Origin: Enterobacter asburiae
GTDB lineage: Bacteria; Pseudomonadota; Gammaproteobacteria; Enterobacterales; Enterobacteriaceae
DNA: 64,000 nt
Assembly (NCBI RefSeq): GCF_008080435.1
Contig: NZ_VRKN01000002.1
Location: 186,001-250,000 of the forward strand
Reading direction: 5' to 3'
Positions within the stretch are counted from its first letter, which is position 1; every line of letters starts with the position of its first letter. Positions 24,699 through 34,165 of the stretch are shown piece after piece. A program made the translations under genes and the position numbers. Below the pieces are notes generated by a model. The model saw only the letters and a program-made list of their open reading frames with translations. It was not told the DNA's origin and searched no databases.

Positions 24699-26669
24699 TC
24701 AGAACTTATAATCCACGCCGACAAAGTAGCGACGGCCATCTTCCGTATAGCTGTAATCGTCGCGGCTCAGATCTTTATCCAGCAGGTTCTGCACGCCCGC
24801 GCGCAGCTTAACGGCTTTCGTTACCTGCCATGCCGCACCGGTATTCCAGATGACATAGCCACCCGGCGTTGGTTCACTGCTGGTCAGCGCGCGTTTCTCA
24901 CCGGTGTAGTTGCCCTGAACATAGAACGACCAGTCCTGCGTTGCCTTCCAGTCAACGGTACCGTTGACGGTGTGGAATGGCAGTTCGGACAGCGGTTTGT
25001 TGCCGCCGTTGCTGATATCACGACCGTCGTTGTAGGTGTAGTTCAGGGTCACTTTCCAGTCGTCCGCCAGCGGGAATTTCAGCTCGGTCTCCACCCCGCG
25101 GATGCGCGCCTTGTTAACGTTGTAGTAGCGGAAAATCGGTTCACCGTCCGCATTCAGGCCAACGTAGTTAGGGTAGCCCTGGGCCTGTTTCGCATTGGCC
25201 GTACGGCTGATGCTGATGCGGTCATCCACATTATTCTGGAAGGTGGTGACGCTGGCCTGCACGCCCTCTAACCAGCCCTCTTCCCCGCTGTAGTAGAGAC
25301 CGAATTCGAAGCTCTCGCTGGTTTCCGGTTTCAGATCCGGGTTACCGACAATCTCACAGGCACCGCGGCACGAGCCGGTGACCCAGTCCGGGCTCAGCTG
25401 CAGCAGTGACGGCGCTTTAAACGCGGTTGCCCAGCCCCCTTTCACCGTTACGGTATCGGTCGCGTTGTAAACCAGATAGGCTCGCGGGCTCCAGTGATCG
25501 CCGTAGGTATCATGGTCGTCCATACGGATGCCGGTGGTCAGCGCCAGAGGTTCAAAGATACGCCACTCATCTTCAAGGAACAGAGCATACTGGCTTGTCG
25601 ACGTACTGCTGCTGGAACCGCCCGTCAGGTTGACCGGATCTTTCAGCTTATCGTGACGCCATTCGCCGCCGAAGGTCAGCAACTGGTTGATTTCGCCCAG
25701 CGGCAGCACGTATTTTCCGTCCACCGCGTTGCTCTCGGAGGTGATCGGATTGCTGTTGCCCGGGTTTTTGTTATCCACCTTTTCGCCGTAAACCTTCAGC
25801 TCGCTGTTGCCGACGCCCCAACGACCGTTGTGGCTGAGAGAGTAGTTCTGACGCTCAAGGCGGTTTTTGTCGAGGGAATCCGAGTCGCGATCCTGACGGT
25901 CGAAACCGTAGCCCGCCGTAAAGTCGTGATTTTCAGACGGTGTCCAGGCGAATTCCACATTCGCATCGCGGCTGGTAAAGCCCTCAATGCGCGGTGTTTC
26001 ACCGCTCGCCGTGGTAGAGGATTTCTGCTGACCGTCTTTCTCACGCTTCGCGAGGCTACCGTAAGCTTTCAGCCCCAGCAGGCCGTCCACCAGCGGACCG
26101 CTGGTATAGAACTGACCGTTGTACGTGTCTCCACGATCGCGATGTTCCTGAACCGTGGAATCGGCGCTCAGGGTGCCCGTCCATTTCTGGCCGATTTTTT
26201 TGGTGATAATGTTCACCACGCCGCCCAGCGCATCGGAACCGTAAAGAGAAGACATCGGTCCGCGTACCACTTCGATTCGTTCGATGGCGTCAACCGGCAC
26301 CCAGTTGAGGTCGAAATCATTATGGCGGAACACCGCGTTACGCGAGTTGACGCGCTTGCCGTCGATCAGGATCAGCGTGTAGCTGCTGTCCAGTCCACGA
26401 ATACTTACCCCTTTACGGTTGTCCCCTTCGCTCGTGAGCTGAACGCCCGGCACCTCCCGTAACACATCTTTCAGATTCTGAACGGGTTTGCGCTGCAAAT
26501 CTTCCTGGGTAATCACGCTGATGCTTGCCGGTGCGTCTTTCAGGTTTTGCTCGGTCGCGGAGGCCGTAACAACCATTGTGTCACCGGATTCCGCTGCGAT
26601 AACAGGCAGGGCCAGGGACATTGCGGACGCACAAAGTCCTCCCCTGACGAAGGGATTCAACCTAAACAT
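24699..26669 (-). CDS. cirA: CirA, TonB-dependent catecholate siderophore receptor
   Basis: This 656-residue outer-membrane receptor takes up linear catecholate siderophores and is the colicin I receptor in E. coli. A signal peptide ends at about VIAAES, followed directly by the TonB box region (DTMVVTA). The plug domain includes [24 protein letters not shown] and [26 protein letters not shown]; a 22-strand barrel ends with FVGVDYKF. The length is close to E. coli CirA. A symmetrical Fur box lies about 125 bp upstream, so expression should rise in iron starvation. Gene order with lysP matches K-12. Confidence 0.96.
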   Translation of the reverse strand: MFRLNPFVRGGLCASAMSLALPVIAAESGDTMVVTASATEQNLKDAPASISVITQEDLQRKPVQNLKDVLREVPGVQLTSEGDNRKGVSIRGLDSSYTLILIDGKRVNSRNAVFRHNDFDLNWVPVDAIERIEVVRGPMSSLYGSDALGGVVNIITKKIGQKWTGTLSADSTVQEHRDRGDTYNGQFYTSGPLVDGLLGLKAYGSLAKREKDGQQKSSTTASGETPRIEGFTSRDANVEFAWTPSENHDFTAGYGFDRQDRDSDSLDKNRLERQNYSLSHNGRWGVGNSELKVYGEKVDNKNPGNSNPITSESNAVDGKYVLPLGEINQLLTFGGEWRHDKLKDPVNLTGGSSSSTSTSQYALFLEDEWRIFEPLALTTGIRMDDHDTYGDHWSPRAYLVYNATDTVTVKGGWATAFKAPSLLQLSPDWVTGSCRGACEIVGNPDLKPETSESFEFGLYYSGEEGWLEGVQASVTTFQNNVDDRISISRTANAKQAQGYPNYVGLNADGEPIFRYYNVNKARIRGVETELKFPLADDWKVTLNYTYNDGRDISNGGNKPLSELPFHTVNGTVDWKATQDWSFYVQGNYTGEKRALTSSEPTPGGYVIWNTGAAWQVTKAVKLRAGVQNLLDKDLSRDDYSYTEDGRRYFVGVDYKF

Positions 26670-26790
26670 TCCATATCTCCATGAGGTAAATACAACTAAA
26701 TCAAATCATTATTGCTCACAGCGTCTTCCCTGCCGCCCACATCTGCGGTGGGTCGGTGACACGCTAATTTTTGATAACGATAAAGCAAAC

Positions 26791-26803
26791 GATAATTATT
26801 ATC
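26791..26803 (-). promoter_or_regulatory. Fur box upstream of cirA
   Basis: GATAATTATTATC is a perfect 6-1-6 palindrome, which is the core of the Fur recognition motif. A second GATAAC-GATAAA stretch abuts it. The site is placed as expected for iron-dependent repression of cirA. Confidence 0.88.
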
Positions 26804-26847
26804 AATTAAATTGTTAAGAGATATATCTTTGTTTCAGCGTGCGGGAA

Positions 26848-26875
26848 TAAAAAAACCCGCTCGGATGAGCGGGTT
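26848..26875 (-). terminator. lysP terminator
   Basis: A 9-bp stem (AACCCGCTC / GAGCGGGTT, loop of 4) is followed on the minus strand by a run of U residues. It lies 19 bp after the lysP stop codon. Confidence 0.93.
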
Positions 26876-26893
26876 AAAAGAGAGGATGTGCGG

Positions 26894-28363
26894 TTATTGT
26901 TTAAATCGTTCCGGGAATTCCATTTCACTGTAGGGAACGAATTTTGTTCCTTTCGTCAGTTTGTAACCAAACCAGATGACGAGGAACAGCGGAATACCAA
27001 TGTAGGTCGCCGTGACGGCACCCCAGTCAATGGTGTCCGCCAGGAACGCTTCGTAGTTCTGTCCAAGCGTAATGATCAGACACAGAATGAAGGCGAAAAT
27101 GGGACCCAGTGGGAAGAATCCTGAGCGATACGGCAGCGAGTTAATATCGTGACCCTGCTTGACGAAGCCGCGGCGGAAACGATAGTGGCTAATGGCAATC
27201 CCCAGCCAGGCAATAAAGCCCGTCATTCCGGACGTGTTAAGCAGCCACAGGTACACCGTCTGGTTGCCAAACATGGAGGTCAGGAAGCACAGACCGGCAA
27301 TCACCGTTGTGGCGTACAGCGCGTTACGCGGTACACCGCCACGGGACAGTTTCGCGAAGATACGCGGTGCTTTACCGTCGCATGCCAGCGTGTAGAGCAT
27401 ACGGGTGGACGCATACATCCCGGAGTTACCGGCTGAAAGCACAGCGGTCAGGATAACGGCGTTCATCACTGCCGCGGCTGAAAGCAGACCGGCGTGCTGG
27501 AAGACCAGCGTGAACGGACTGACGCTAATGTCTTTTACGTCATTACGCAGCAGGCTTGGATCGGTGTACGGGATGATCAGGCTGATAATCAGGATCGCAA
27601 ACACATAGAACAGCAGGATACGCCAGAATACCTGACGGACCGCACGCGGAATATTTTTCTCCGGGTTCTCTGACTCACCGGCGGCGATACCAATCAGCTC
27701 GGTCCCCTGGAAGGAGAAGCCGACAATCATTGCCACGCCAATCATCGCCGACAGTCCACCGGCAAACGGCGCATCGCCTATCGTCCAGTTACTCCAGCCC
27801 ACAGGTTCAGCGCCTTTGAAAATACCAACGATCATCGCCACACCGACGACGATAAAGATGATGACGGTTGCCACTTTGATCAAAGAGAACCAGTATTCCG
27901 CTTCTCCGAACCCGCGCACGGAGATGTAGTTCAGCAGGAAGATGACGGCCAGGAACAGAGCACTCCAGATCCAGCCCGGCGTATCCGGGAACCACCAGTT
28001 CATCACCAGCTGTGCGGCGACAAGGTCAACGGCGATAGTGACCGCCCAGTTGTACCAGTAGTTCCAGCCCAGCGCGAAGCCGAAGCCTTCTTCAACGTAT
28101 TTTTGACCGTAGGTCGAGAACGAACCGGATACCGGCATGTACGCGGCCAGTTCGCCGAGACTGGTCATCAGGAAGTACACCATCAGGCCAATCAGGATAT
28201 AAGAGAAGAGCGCCCCGCCCGGGCCGGCTGCCGAAATTGTTGCACCAGAGGCAACGAAAAGACCTGTGCCGATTGAGCCGCCAATGGCGATCATCGTCAG
28301 GTGACGCGCCTTGAGTTCACGACGTAGCGTGGGCGCTTCTGTGGTTTTAATTTCTGAAACCAT
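26894..28363 (-). CDS. lysP: LysP, lysine-specific permease
   Basis: This 489-residue amino-acid/polyamine/organocation transporter imports L-lysine with protons. Twelve hydrophobic helices are apparent, with the TM1 substrate motif AIGGSIGTGLFVASG near residues 27-41 and the conserved GFSFQGTELIGIAAGES segment in TM6. It is near-identical in length and sequence to remembered E. coli LysP. In E. coli LysP also restrains the acid sensor CadC, and lysP transcription is activated by ArgP; no ArgP site could be defined here by eye. It is monocistronic, with its own terminator downstream. Confidence 0.97.
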   Translation of the reverse strand: MVSEIKTTEAPTLRRELKARHLTMIAIGGSIGTGLFVASGATISAAGPGGALFSYILIGLMVYFLMTSLGELAAYMPVSGSFSTYGQKYVEEGFGFALGWNYWYNWAVTIAVDLVAAQLVMNWWFPDTPGWIWSALFLAVIFLLNYISVRGFGEAEYWFSLIKVATVIIFIVVGVAMIVGIFKGAEPVGWSNWTIGDAPFAGGLSAMIGVAMIVGFSFQGTELIGIAAGESENPEKNIPRAVRQVFWRILLFYVFAILIISLIIPYTDPSLLRNDVKDISVSPFTLVFQHAGLLSAAAVMNAVILTAVLSAGNSGMYASTRMLYTLACDGKAPRIFAKLSRGGVPRNALYATTVIAGLCFLTSMFGNQTVYLWLLNTSGMTGFIAWLGIAISHYRFRRGFVKQGHDINSLPYRSGFFPLGPIFAFILCLIITLGQNYEAFLADTIDWGAVTATYIGIPLFLVIWFGYKLTKGTKFVPYSEMEFPERFKQ

Positions 28364-28500
28364 ATGAAAATGCTGTCCATTTAATAAATGAGGCGCGATT
28401 GTAGCAGACGATCCGCGTTCCTTCCGGCAGAAATGCTCAGTTATAAGAGAGCTTCATGACTCGGCCAGGATTATAAGTAAAGCATAAAAATATGGGGTGA

Positions 28501-28538
28501 CAGGCGCGCGTAGCCCCGGTAAGCGAAGCGCCACCAGG
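28501..28538. repeat. REP-like palindrome before yeiE 3' end
   Basis: A REP-type imperfect palindrome (GGTAAGCGAAGCGCCACC core) lies beside the yeiE stop codon, between yeiE and the lysP upstream region. It probably forms the 3' hairpin of yeiE mRNA. Confidence 0.6.
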
Positions 28539-28543
28539 GAACG

Positions 28544-29410
28544 TTAGATGGCGCAGTAGCGCAGAAAACGCTGCAGAGAACTGGAAAGGTGTTTCTGGCG
28601 GTGATGAATGCACCATAGCGTGCGCACCAGTTTCGGCAATGGAACCGGGATTTCAACCAGCGACCCCGTTTCAAGCTGTTCGGCAATGACGCGCCGGGAA
28701 AGACAGCTGATCCCCAGGCCATGACGCACCGCGTGCTTGATGGCCTCTGAGTTCCCCAGCTCCATCCCCAGCTGGAAATGTGGCAGATGGGAAAGCAGCA
28801 GATAATCGACAATTTCACGCGTGCCGGAGCCTTGTTCACGCAGGATCCACTGCGCCTGCGCCAGACGCTCCAGCGTCACCTCGCCCTGTAATAACGACGA
28901 GGCCGGGGGCGCAAACACCACCAGCTCATCGTCCAGCCAGGGCTCGGCAATGATATCGACGTTATGGCAGGGCCCTTCGATGAGGCCGATATCCACGCGG
29001 AAATCGATCACTGCATTGATCACGTCCTGGCTATTGCCGACGCTCATCTCCAGCGGCAGGGTGGGGAAATCCCGGCGGTAGCGGGCAATCACTTCCGGCA
29101 GGATGTAGTTCCCGATGGTGCTGCTGGCGTAAACGCGGATAGCGCCGTTGTCTTCGCGAAACAGCTGTTCGATTTCGATAGCCTGCTCCAGCAGCGCCAG
29201 CGCGCGTGGATAAAGAAGACGACCGTGCTCGTTGACCACCAGACGTTTCCCTACCCTGTCGAAAAGCTGAACGCCCAGCTGTCCTTCAAGATCGGTCAAT
29301 GCCGCGCTGACCGCAGATTGCGAGAGCGCCAGCATTTGTGACGCCTGGGTCGTAGAGCCGCTTTTCAGCACCTCGGCAAACACTTCCAGCTGACGCAATG
29401 TAATGTGCAT
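28544..29410 (-). CDS. yeiE: YeiE, LysR-family regulator
   Basis: This 288-residue LysR-type transcription factor has the N-terminal winged helix-turn-helix ([20 protein letters not shown], then [13 protein letters not shown]) and a C-terminal periplasmic-binding-like effector domain. E. coli YeiE has been linked to iron and sulfite-related control, and in Cronobacter and Salmonella to sulfite tolerance and flagella; those roles are literature recollections. It diverges from yeiH across 97 bp, and a LysR-style T-N11-A palindrome sits in that gap, suggesting direct control of yeiH. It is five residues shorter than the K-12 protein. Confidence 0.95.
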   Translation of the reverse strand: MHITLRQLEVFAEVLKSGSTTQASQMLALSQSAVSAALTDLEGQLGVQLFDRVGKRLVVNEHGRLLYPRALALLEQAIEIEQLFREDNGAIRVYASSTIGNYILPEVIARYRRDFPTLPLEMSVGNSQDVINAVIDFRVDIGLIEGPCHNVDIIAEPWLDDELVVFAPPASSLLQGEVTLERLAQAQWILREQGSGTREIVDYLLLSHLPHFQLGMELGNSEAIKHAVRHGLGISCLSRRVIAEQLETGSLVEIPVPLPKLVRTLWCIHHRQKHLSSSLQRFLRYCAI

Positions 29411-29422
29411 GGTTGCTTACCA

Positions 29423-29443
29423 CTTATATAGATTAATTATAAG
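29423..29443. promoter_or_regulatory. Putative LysR-type operator between yeiE and yeiH
   Basis: An interrupted palindrome CTTATA-N9-TATAAG contains a T-N11-A motif characteristic of LysR-family binding sites. It lies just upstream of yeiE's start and within the divergent promoter region, so YeiE is the likely ligand. Confidence 0.65.
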
Positions 29444-29507
29444 TATATAATCAATTTTATTTTTAAGCCAGAGCGCCGTAACCTTTAGCCAGACAAAGGA
29501 GAAGGTT

Positions 29508-30554
29508 ATGTCAGAAATCACCTTACAACATCATCGTACAGTGTGGCACTTCGTGCCGGGCCTCGCGCTTAGCGCAGCAGTGACCTCCGTAGCGCTATGG
29601 GGCGGCAGCATCCCGGCTATCGCAGGCGCAGGTTTTAGCGCGTTGACGCTGGCCATTTTGCTGGGCATGGTCGTGGGAAATACCGTTTACCCGCATATCT
29701 GGAAATCCTGCGACGGCGGCGTGATCTTTGCCAAACAGCACCTGCTGCGTCTCGGGATCATCCTTTACGGCTTCCGTCTCACCTTTTCGCAGATTGCGGA
29801 CGTGGGTGTGAGCGGGATTGCCATCGACGTCCTGACCCTGACCAGCACCTTTTTACTGGCCTGCTTTATTGGCCAGAAAGTCTTTGGCCTGGATAAGCAA
29901 ACCAGCTGGCTGATCGGTGCCGGGAGCAGTATCTGTGGGGCAGCGGCAGTGCTGGCAACAGAACCCGTCGTTAAAGCCGAAGCCAGCAAGGTGACCGTGG
30001 CGGTGGCGACGGTGGTGATCTTCGGTACGCTGGCGATTTTCCTCTACCCGGCAATGTATCCGCTGGTTGCCCACTGGTTTAGCCCGGAAACCTACGGCAT
30101 CTACATCGGTTCGACCATGCACGAAGTGGCCCAGGTGGTGGCGGCAGGACATGCCATTAACCCGGAAGCTGAAAACGCGGCGGTGATTGCCAAAATGCTG
30201 CGCGTGATGATGCTGGCGCCGTTCCTGATTTTCCTCGCGGCGCGGGTTAAACAGCTGGCACCGGCGAACAGCAATCAGAAGAGTAAAATCACCATTCCGT
30301 GGTTTGCGATCCTGTTTATCGTGGTAGCGATTTTCAACTCCTTCCACCTGCTGCCGAAAGCCGTTGTCGATATGCTGGTGACGCTGGATACCGTGCTGCT
30401 GGCGATGGCCATGGCGGCGCTGGGGGTGACCACACACGTCAGCGCGCTGAAAAAAGCCGGCGCGAAACCGCTGCTGATGGCGCTGGTGCTCTTCATTTGG
30501 CTGATTGTCGGCGGCGGCGCGATTAACCTCGCCGTGCACAGCCTGATGGCATAA
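29508..30554 (+). CDS. yeiH: YeiH, UPF0324 membrane protein (putative sulfate/sulfite exporter)
   Basis: This 348-residue inner-membrane protein of the UPF0324 (Cons_hypoth698) family has about ten hydrophobic helices. Family segments include [16 protein letters not shown] near residue 82, the [16 protein letters not shown] stretch near residue 132 and [14 protein letters not shown] near residue 200. Members are commonly annotated as putative sulfate exporters. Its divergent neighbour YeiE is the probable regulator. A strong terminator follows and overlaps the ribosome-binding site of nfo. The function remains unproven. Confidence 0.92.
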   Translation: MSEITLQHHRTVWHFVPGLALSAAVTSVALWGGSIPAIAGAGFSALTLAILLGMVVGNTVYPHIWKSCDGGVIFAKQHLLRLGIILYGFRLTFSQIADVGVSGIAIDVLTLTSTFLLACFIGQKVFGLDKQTSWLIGAGSSICGAAAVLATEPVVKAEASKVTVAVATVVIFGTLAIFLYPAMYPLVAHWFSPETYGIYIGSTMHEVAQVVAAGHAINPEAENAAVIAKMLRVMMLAPFLIFLAARVKQLAPANSNQKSKITIPWFAILFIVVAIFNSFHLLPKAVVDMLVTLDTVLLAMAMAALGVTTHVSALKKAGAKPLLMALVLFIWLIVGGGAINLAVHSLMA

Positions 30555-30568
30555 ACCATCTCGTCCTT

Positions 30569-30619
30569 CTCCTGCTAACCCGCTATCATAAGCGTTTCGG
30601 GTTAGCAGGAGTTTTTTTT
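30569..30619 (+). terminator. yeiH terminator that contains the nfo Shine-Dalgarno
   Basis: A 14-bp perfect stem (30569-30582 with 30598-30611) with a 15-nt loop is followed by eight U residues (30612-30619). The run ends directly at the nfo ATG. The only Shine-Dalgarno for nfo (AGGAG, 30607-30611) is the last part of the 3' arm. Any read-through transcript would therefore hide the nfo ribosome-binding site, whereas a transcript starting within the hairpin would expose it. Confidence 0.9.
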
Positions 30620-31477
30620 ATGAAATATGTAGGAGCGCACGTCAGCGCTGCAGGTGGCCTTGCGAATGCCGCCATTCGCGCCGCCGAAATCGAGGCGACC
30701 GCTTTCGCCCTGTTCACCAAAAACCAGCGCCAGTGGCGCGCCGCAGCGCTCACCACTGACGTGATTGATGATTTCAAGGCTGCCTGTGAGAAGTATCACT
30801 ACGGGCCAGGCCAGATCCTTCCCCACGACAGCTACCTGATCAACCTCGGTCACCCGGTTGAAGAGGCGCTGGAAAAATCCCGCGAGGCGTTTCTTGATGA
30901 AGTACAGCGCTGCGAACAGCTGGGGCTGACGCTGCTGAACTTCCATCCGGGTAGCCATCTGATGCAAATCGATGAAGATGCCTGCCTGGCGCGTATTGCC
31001 GAGTCCATCAACATCACGCTAGACAAGACCAAAGGCGTCACCGCGGTGATTGAGAATACCGCCGGTCAGGGCAGCAACCTCGGCTTCAGGTTCGAACATC
31101 TGGCGGCGATTATCGACGGCGTGGAAGATAAATCCCGCGTTGGCGTATGCATTGATACCTGCCACGCGTTTGCCGCCGGTTATGATCTGCGCACAACCGA
31201 GGCAACGAAAAACACGTTTGATGAGTTCGAGCGCATTGTTGGCTTTAAGTACCTGCGCGGAATGCACTTAAACGATGCGAAAAGCGCCTTTGGTAGCCGC
31301 GTTGACCGCCACCACAGCCTGGGCGAAGGCAACATTGGCCACGATGCGTTCCGCTTCATTATGCAGGACGCCCGCTTCGACGGTATTCCGATGGTGCTGG
31401 AAACCATTAATCCGGATATCTGGGCAGAAGAGATTGCCTGGTTGAAGGCACAGCAAACCGCTGAACAGGCGGCATAA
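30620..31477 (+). CDS. nfo: Nfo, endonuclease IV
   Basis: This 285-residue apurinic/apyrimidinic endonuclease acts in base-excision repair, cleaving 5' of abasic sites and removing 3'-blocking groups from oxidised DNA. It is a TIM barrel with a trinuclear zinc centre. Conserved ligand segments are visible: GAHVSAAGG at the N terminus, NFHPGSH near residue 110, VIENTAGQG near residue 145, [15 protein letters not shown] near residue 180, HLNDAK near residue 216 and the C-terminal VLETI. Length equals E. coli Nfo. In E. coli it belongs to the SoxRS regulon; no soxbox was resolved here. In K-12 nupX, rihB and psu genes follow; here fruA is next. Confidence 0.97.
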   Translation: MKYVGAHVSAAGGLANAAIRAAEIEATAFALFTKNQRQWRAAALTTDVIDDFKAACEKYHYGPGQILPHDSYLINLGHPVEEALEKSREAFLDEVQRCEQLGLTLLNFHPGSHLMQIDEDACLARIAESINITLDKTKGVTAVIENTAGQGSNLGFRFEHLAAIIDGVEDKSRVGVCIDTCHAFAAGYDLRTTEATKNTFDEFERIVGFKYLRGMHLNDAKSAFGSRVDRHHSLGEGNIGHDAFRFIMQDARFDGIPMVLETINPDIWAEEIAWLKAQQTAEQAA

Positions 31478-31480
31478 AAA

Positions 31481-31512
31481 AAGCCGGGTGCGTAATGCGA
31501 CCCGGCTTTTTT
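31481..31512. terminator. Bidirectional terminator between nfo and fruA
   Basis: A 9-bp stem (AAGCCGGGT / ACCCGGCTT) with A-run before and T-run after can terminate both convergent transcripts. It occupies nearly all of the 47 bp between the two stop codons. Confidence 0.93.
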
Positions 31513-31524
31513 GTTGTTTATCGC

Positions 31525-33210
31525 TTACGCTGCTTTTGCCACGACTTCCGCTTCCGGACGTTTCAGCACCGCGTAAGAGAGACCCGCCACCAGCGTACCG
31601 GCAACGATGGCCAGCAGATAGCCCAGTACCGGCGTGATGGCGCCAGGGATCAGCAGCACGAACAGACCACCGTGTGGTGCCATCAGTTTTGCGCCAATCG
31701 CCATGGAGATTGCACCCGTTACCGCGCCACCGACGATACAGCACGGCAGTACACGCATTGGGTCACGTGCTGCGAACGGAATCGCGCCTTCGGTGATGAA
31801 GCACAAGCCCAGAACCAGCGCCGCTTTGCCGCCTTCCTGCTGTGCTTTATCGAACTTACGACGGGCAATAATCGTCGCCAGGCCGAGCGCCAGAGGAGGC
31901 ACCATACCGGCCGCCATGATGGCTGCCATTGGCGCGTAGGTCTGGGTACTCAGCAGGCCAACACCAAAGGCGTACGCCGCTTTGTTCACCGGACCACCCA
32001 TGTCGGTACACATCATGCCACCGAGAATTGCCCCCAGCAGAACCGCGTTCGCGGTACCCATGGTTTGCAGCCAGTGGGTCAGACCCGCCAGGATGCCCGC
32101 AACCGGCTTACCAATCAGGTAAATCATCGCCAGACCGACCACCAGGCTGGAAATCAGCGGGATGATCAGAATCGGTTTCAGCGCTTCCATACTCTGCGGC
32201 AGCTTGAGCTTCGAGCTGATGAGCTTCGCGACGTAACCGGCCAGGAAGCCCGCGATAATACCGCCGATAAAGCCGGAACCGGTGCTCACGGCCAGCATAC
32301 CGCCGATAAGACCCGGCGTCAGGCCAGGACGGTCAGCGATGGAGAAGGCAATAAAGCCGGCCAGAACGGGTACCATCAGTGCGAACGCGGATCCGCCGCC
32401 AATCTGCATTAACGCAGCGGCCAGCGTGCCTTGCTCTTTAAACGCGGTAATACCAAATGCGAACGAAAGGGCAATACACAGACCACCCGCAACTACCATC
32501 GGCAGCATGTAAGACACACCGGTCAACAGATGGCGATATGCGCCTGCAGACTCTTTCTTACCTTCCGTCGCGGTTTGACGTGCGCCGGTTGCCTGATACG
32601 GCTTCGCTTCCACCAGCGCTTTATCAAACTCCTGCGCGGTCTTTTTCAGCGCCAGGCCGGTAGACGTACGGTACATGGGCTTACCGGCAAATTTCGCCAG
32701 ATCCACTTCGATATCCGCCGCCACGATCACCAGATCGGCCTCAGCCACTTCTTCTGGGGTGATAGCGTTGCCGGCACCGACGGAGCCACGCGTTTCAACT
32801 TTTACCCACCAGCCGCGTTTTTTCGCTTCGGTTTCAATGGCTTCAGCTGCCATAAAGGTGTGAGCCACGCCCGTCGGGCAGGCCGTCACTGCAACAATAC
32901 GTTTCGGACCCGCAGCCGCAGCCGGTGCCGTCGCGACAGGCGCGCTGTAGACAGACGCGTGACCTTTCGCTTCGCTCAGGAACAGTTCCGGGTGTGCCAC
33001 CGCGCGATTAATATCGCCCAGCCACACTTTTTTGCCGTTCAGCGCACTGTCAGCCGGGATTTTGTCGCCCAGTACAATGGCCAGTTCTGCATCGCCTGGA
33101 TTATCGATAATGTCCAGATGTGCTTTTTGTGCCGCCGCGCCCAGCAAGGTCTTCGCCATATAGGCGCGGGCCTGTCCGAGACCGGAGTCAATGATCAGCA
33201 GCGTTTTCAT
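31525..33210 (-). CDS. fruA: FruA, fructose-specific PTS permease EIIB'BC
   Basis: This 561-residue inner-membrane permease takes up fructose and releases fructose-1-phosphate. An N-terminal degenerate EIIB' domain (about residues 1-95) is joined by an Ala/Pro-rich linker to a functional EIIB whose phosphocysteine is Cys111 in VTACPTGVAHTF, followed by a multispan EIIC from about residue 225. The domain order and length match E. coli FruA. It is the last gene of fruBKA, 16 bp after fruK, and ends in a bidirectional terminator. Phosphate comes from FruB. Confidence 0.97.
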   Translation of the reverse strand: MKTLLIIDSGLGQARAYMAKTLLGAAAQKAHLDIIDNPGDAELAIVLGDKIPADSALNGKKVWLGDINRAVAHPELFLSEAKGHASVYSAPVATAPAAAAGPKRIVAVTACPTGVAHTFMAAEAIETEAKKRGWWVKVETRGSVGAGNAITPEEVAEADLVIVAADIEVDLAKFAGKPMYRTSTGLALKKTAQEFDKALVEAKPYQATGARQTATEGKKESAGAYRHLLTGVSYMLPMVVAGGLCIALSFAFGITAFKEQGTLAAALMQIGGGSAFALMVPVLAGFIAFSIADRPGLTPGLIGGMLAVSTGSGFIGGIIAGFLAGYVAKLISSKLKLPQSMEALKPILIIPLISSLVVGLAMIYLIGKPVAGILAGLTHWLQTMGTANAVLLGAILGGMMCTDMGGPVNKAAYAFGVGLLSTQTYAPMAAIMAAGMVPPLALGLATIIARRKFDKAQQEGGKAALVLGLCFITEGAIPFAARDPMRVLPCCIVGGAVTGAISMAIGAKLMAPHGGLFVLLIPGAITPVLGYLLAIVAGTLVAGLSYAVLKRPEAEVVAKAA

Positions 33211-33226
33211 TATTCCTCTCCTGCTG

Positions 33227-34165
33227 TTAGTTAAAAGGTTTTAAGTCAACGCGCGCCATCATCGCGGCTAACTGGGTACGATCGGTAATACCGACATTGC
33301 TCTGGCTTACGGCCAGGGCAGCAACGGCGGTGGCAAGACGTAAAGTATGTTCACTGGATTCACGCATCAGCAGACCGTAAATCAGGCCGCCAACCATGGA
33401 ATCCCCTGCGCCAACGGTGCTGACAACGTCAACCGACGGCGGTTTGGCGATCCATTCACCTGACGCGTTAACCCACAACGCGCCTTCTGCACCAAGAGAG
33501 ATCACCACATGAGCGATACCCTGCTCGCGCAGCGCATGGGCAGCGTCAATCACATCTTTTAATTCTGGCAGCTTACGACCCGCCCAGATCTCCAGCTCGC
33601 GGCGATTCGGCTTCACCAGCCACGGCGAGGCTTTCAGGCCCGCAACCAGCGCGTCGCGGCTGCTGTCAAAAATGATGCACGGGCACTGGCTGCGCAGGCG
33701 CGTCATCCAGTCGGTAAACGCTTCCGGGCTCACGCCGGACGGCAGGCTGCCGCTGACGCAGACCATATCGAACTGACCAAGCCAGGTCAGAGAGTCGTTA
33801 ACAAAACGCTCCCAGTCTGACGGCGTCACTTCGAAGCCAGAGAAGTTCAGATCGGTCACTTCACCGTCTTTCTCCGTCAGCTTAACGTTGATACGGGTAC
33901 GGCCCTGAACAATCTGAAAACGGTTGGCAATACCCAGCTCGCTGAACAGCTGCTGGAAACCATCCTGGTTATCTTTACCGAGGAATCCACCCACGGTGAC
34001 ATCGATACCGAGATCCTTGAGCACTTTCGCGACGTTAATCCCTTTACCCGCAGCATGCAGGCCAGTGGTACGCACGAGGTTGACTTCGCCGCGCTCAATT
34101 TCCGGGCAAAATCCTACCAGGTCATAAGCCGGGTTCAGCGTAATAGTCGCAACACGTCTGCTCAT
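33227..34165 (-). CDS. fruK: FruK, 1-phosphofructokinase
   Basis: This 312-residue PfkB/ribokinase-family kinase phosphorylates fructose-1-phosphate to fructose-1,6-bisphosphate. Visible motifs are the N-terminal TLNPAYDLVGFCP, the AGKGINVAKVLKDLG sugar-binding region near residue 37, and the C-terminal anion hole and base STVGAGDSMVGG near residue 248. Length equals E. coli FruK. Its start codon shares one base with the fruB stop (TAATG), giving translational coupling. FruK has also been reported to interact with the repressor Cra. Confidence 0.97.
   Translation of the reverse strand: MSRRVATITLNPAYDLVGFCPEIERGEVNLVRTTGLHAAGKGINVAKVLKDLGIDVTVGGFLGKDNQDGFQQLFSELGIANRFQIVQGRTRINVKLTEKDGEVTDLNFSGFEVTPSDWERFVNDSLTWLGQFDMVCVSGSLPSGVSPEAFTDWMTRLRSQCPCIIFDSSRDALVAGLKASPWLVKPNRRELEIWAGRKLPELKDVIDAAHALREQGIAHVVISLGAEGALWVNASGEWIAKPPSVDVVSTVGAGDSMVGGLIYGLLMRESSEHTLRLATAVAALAVSQSNVGITDRTQLAAMMARVDLKPFN

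Noticed and set aside
25494..26462. Long plus-strand open frame opposite cirA
   Set aside because: It mirrors the CirA coding strand, has no ribosome site and no domain resemblance.
31495..32412. Plus-strand open frame opposite fruA
   Set aside because: It is an antisense shadow rich in Arg, Gln and His; FruA is unambiguous.
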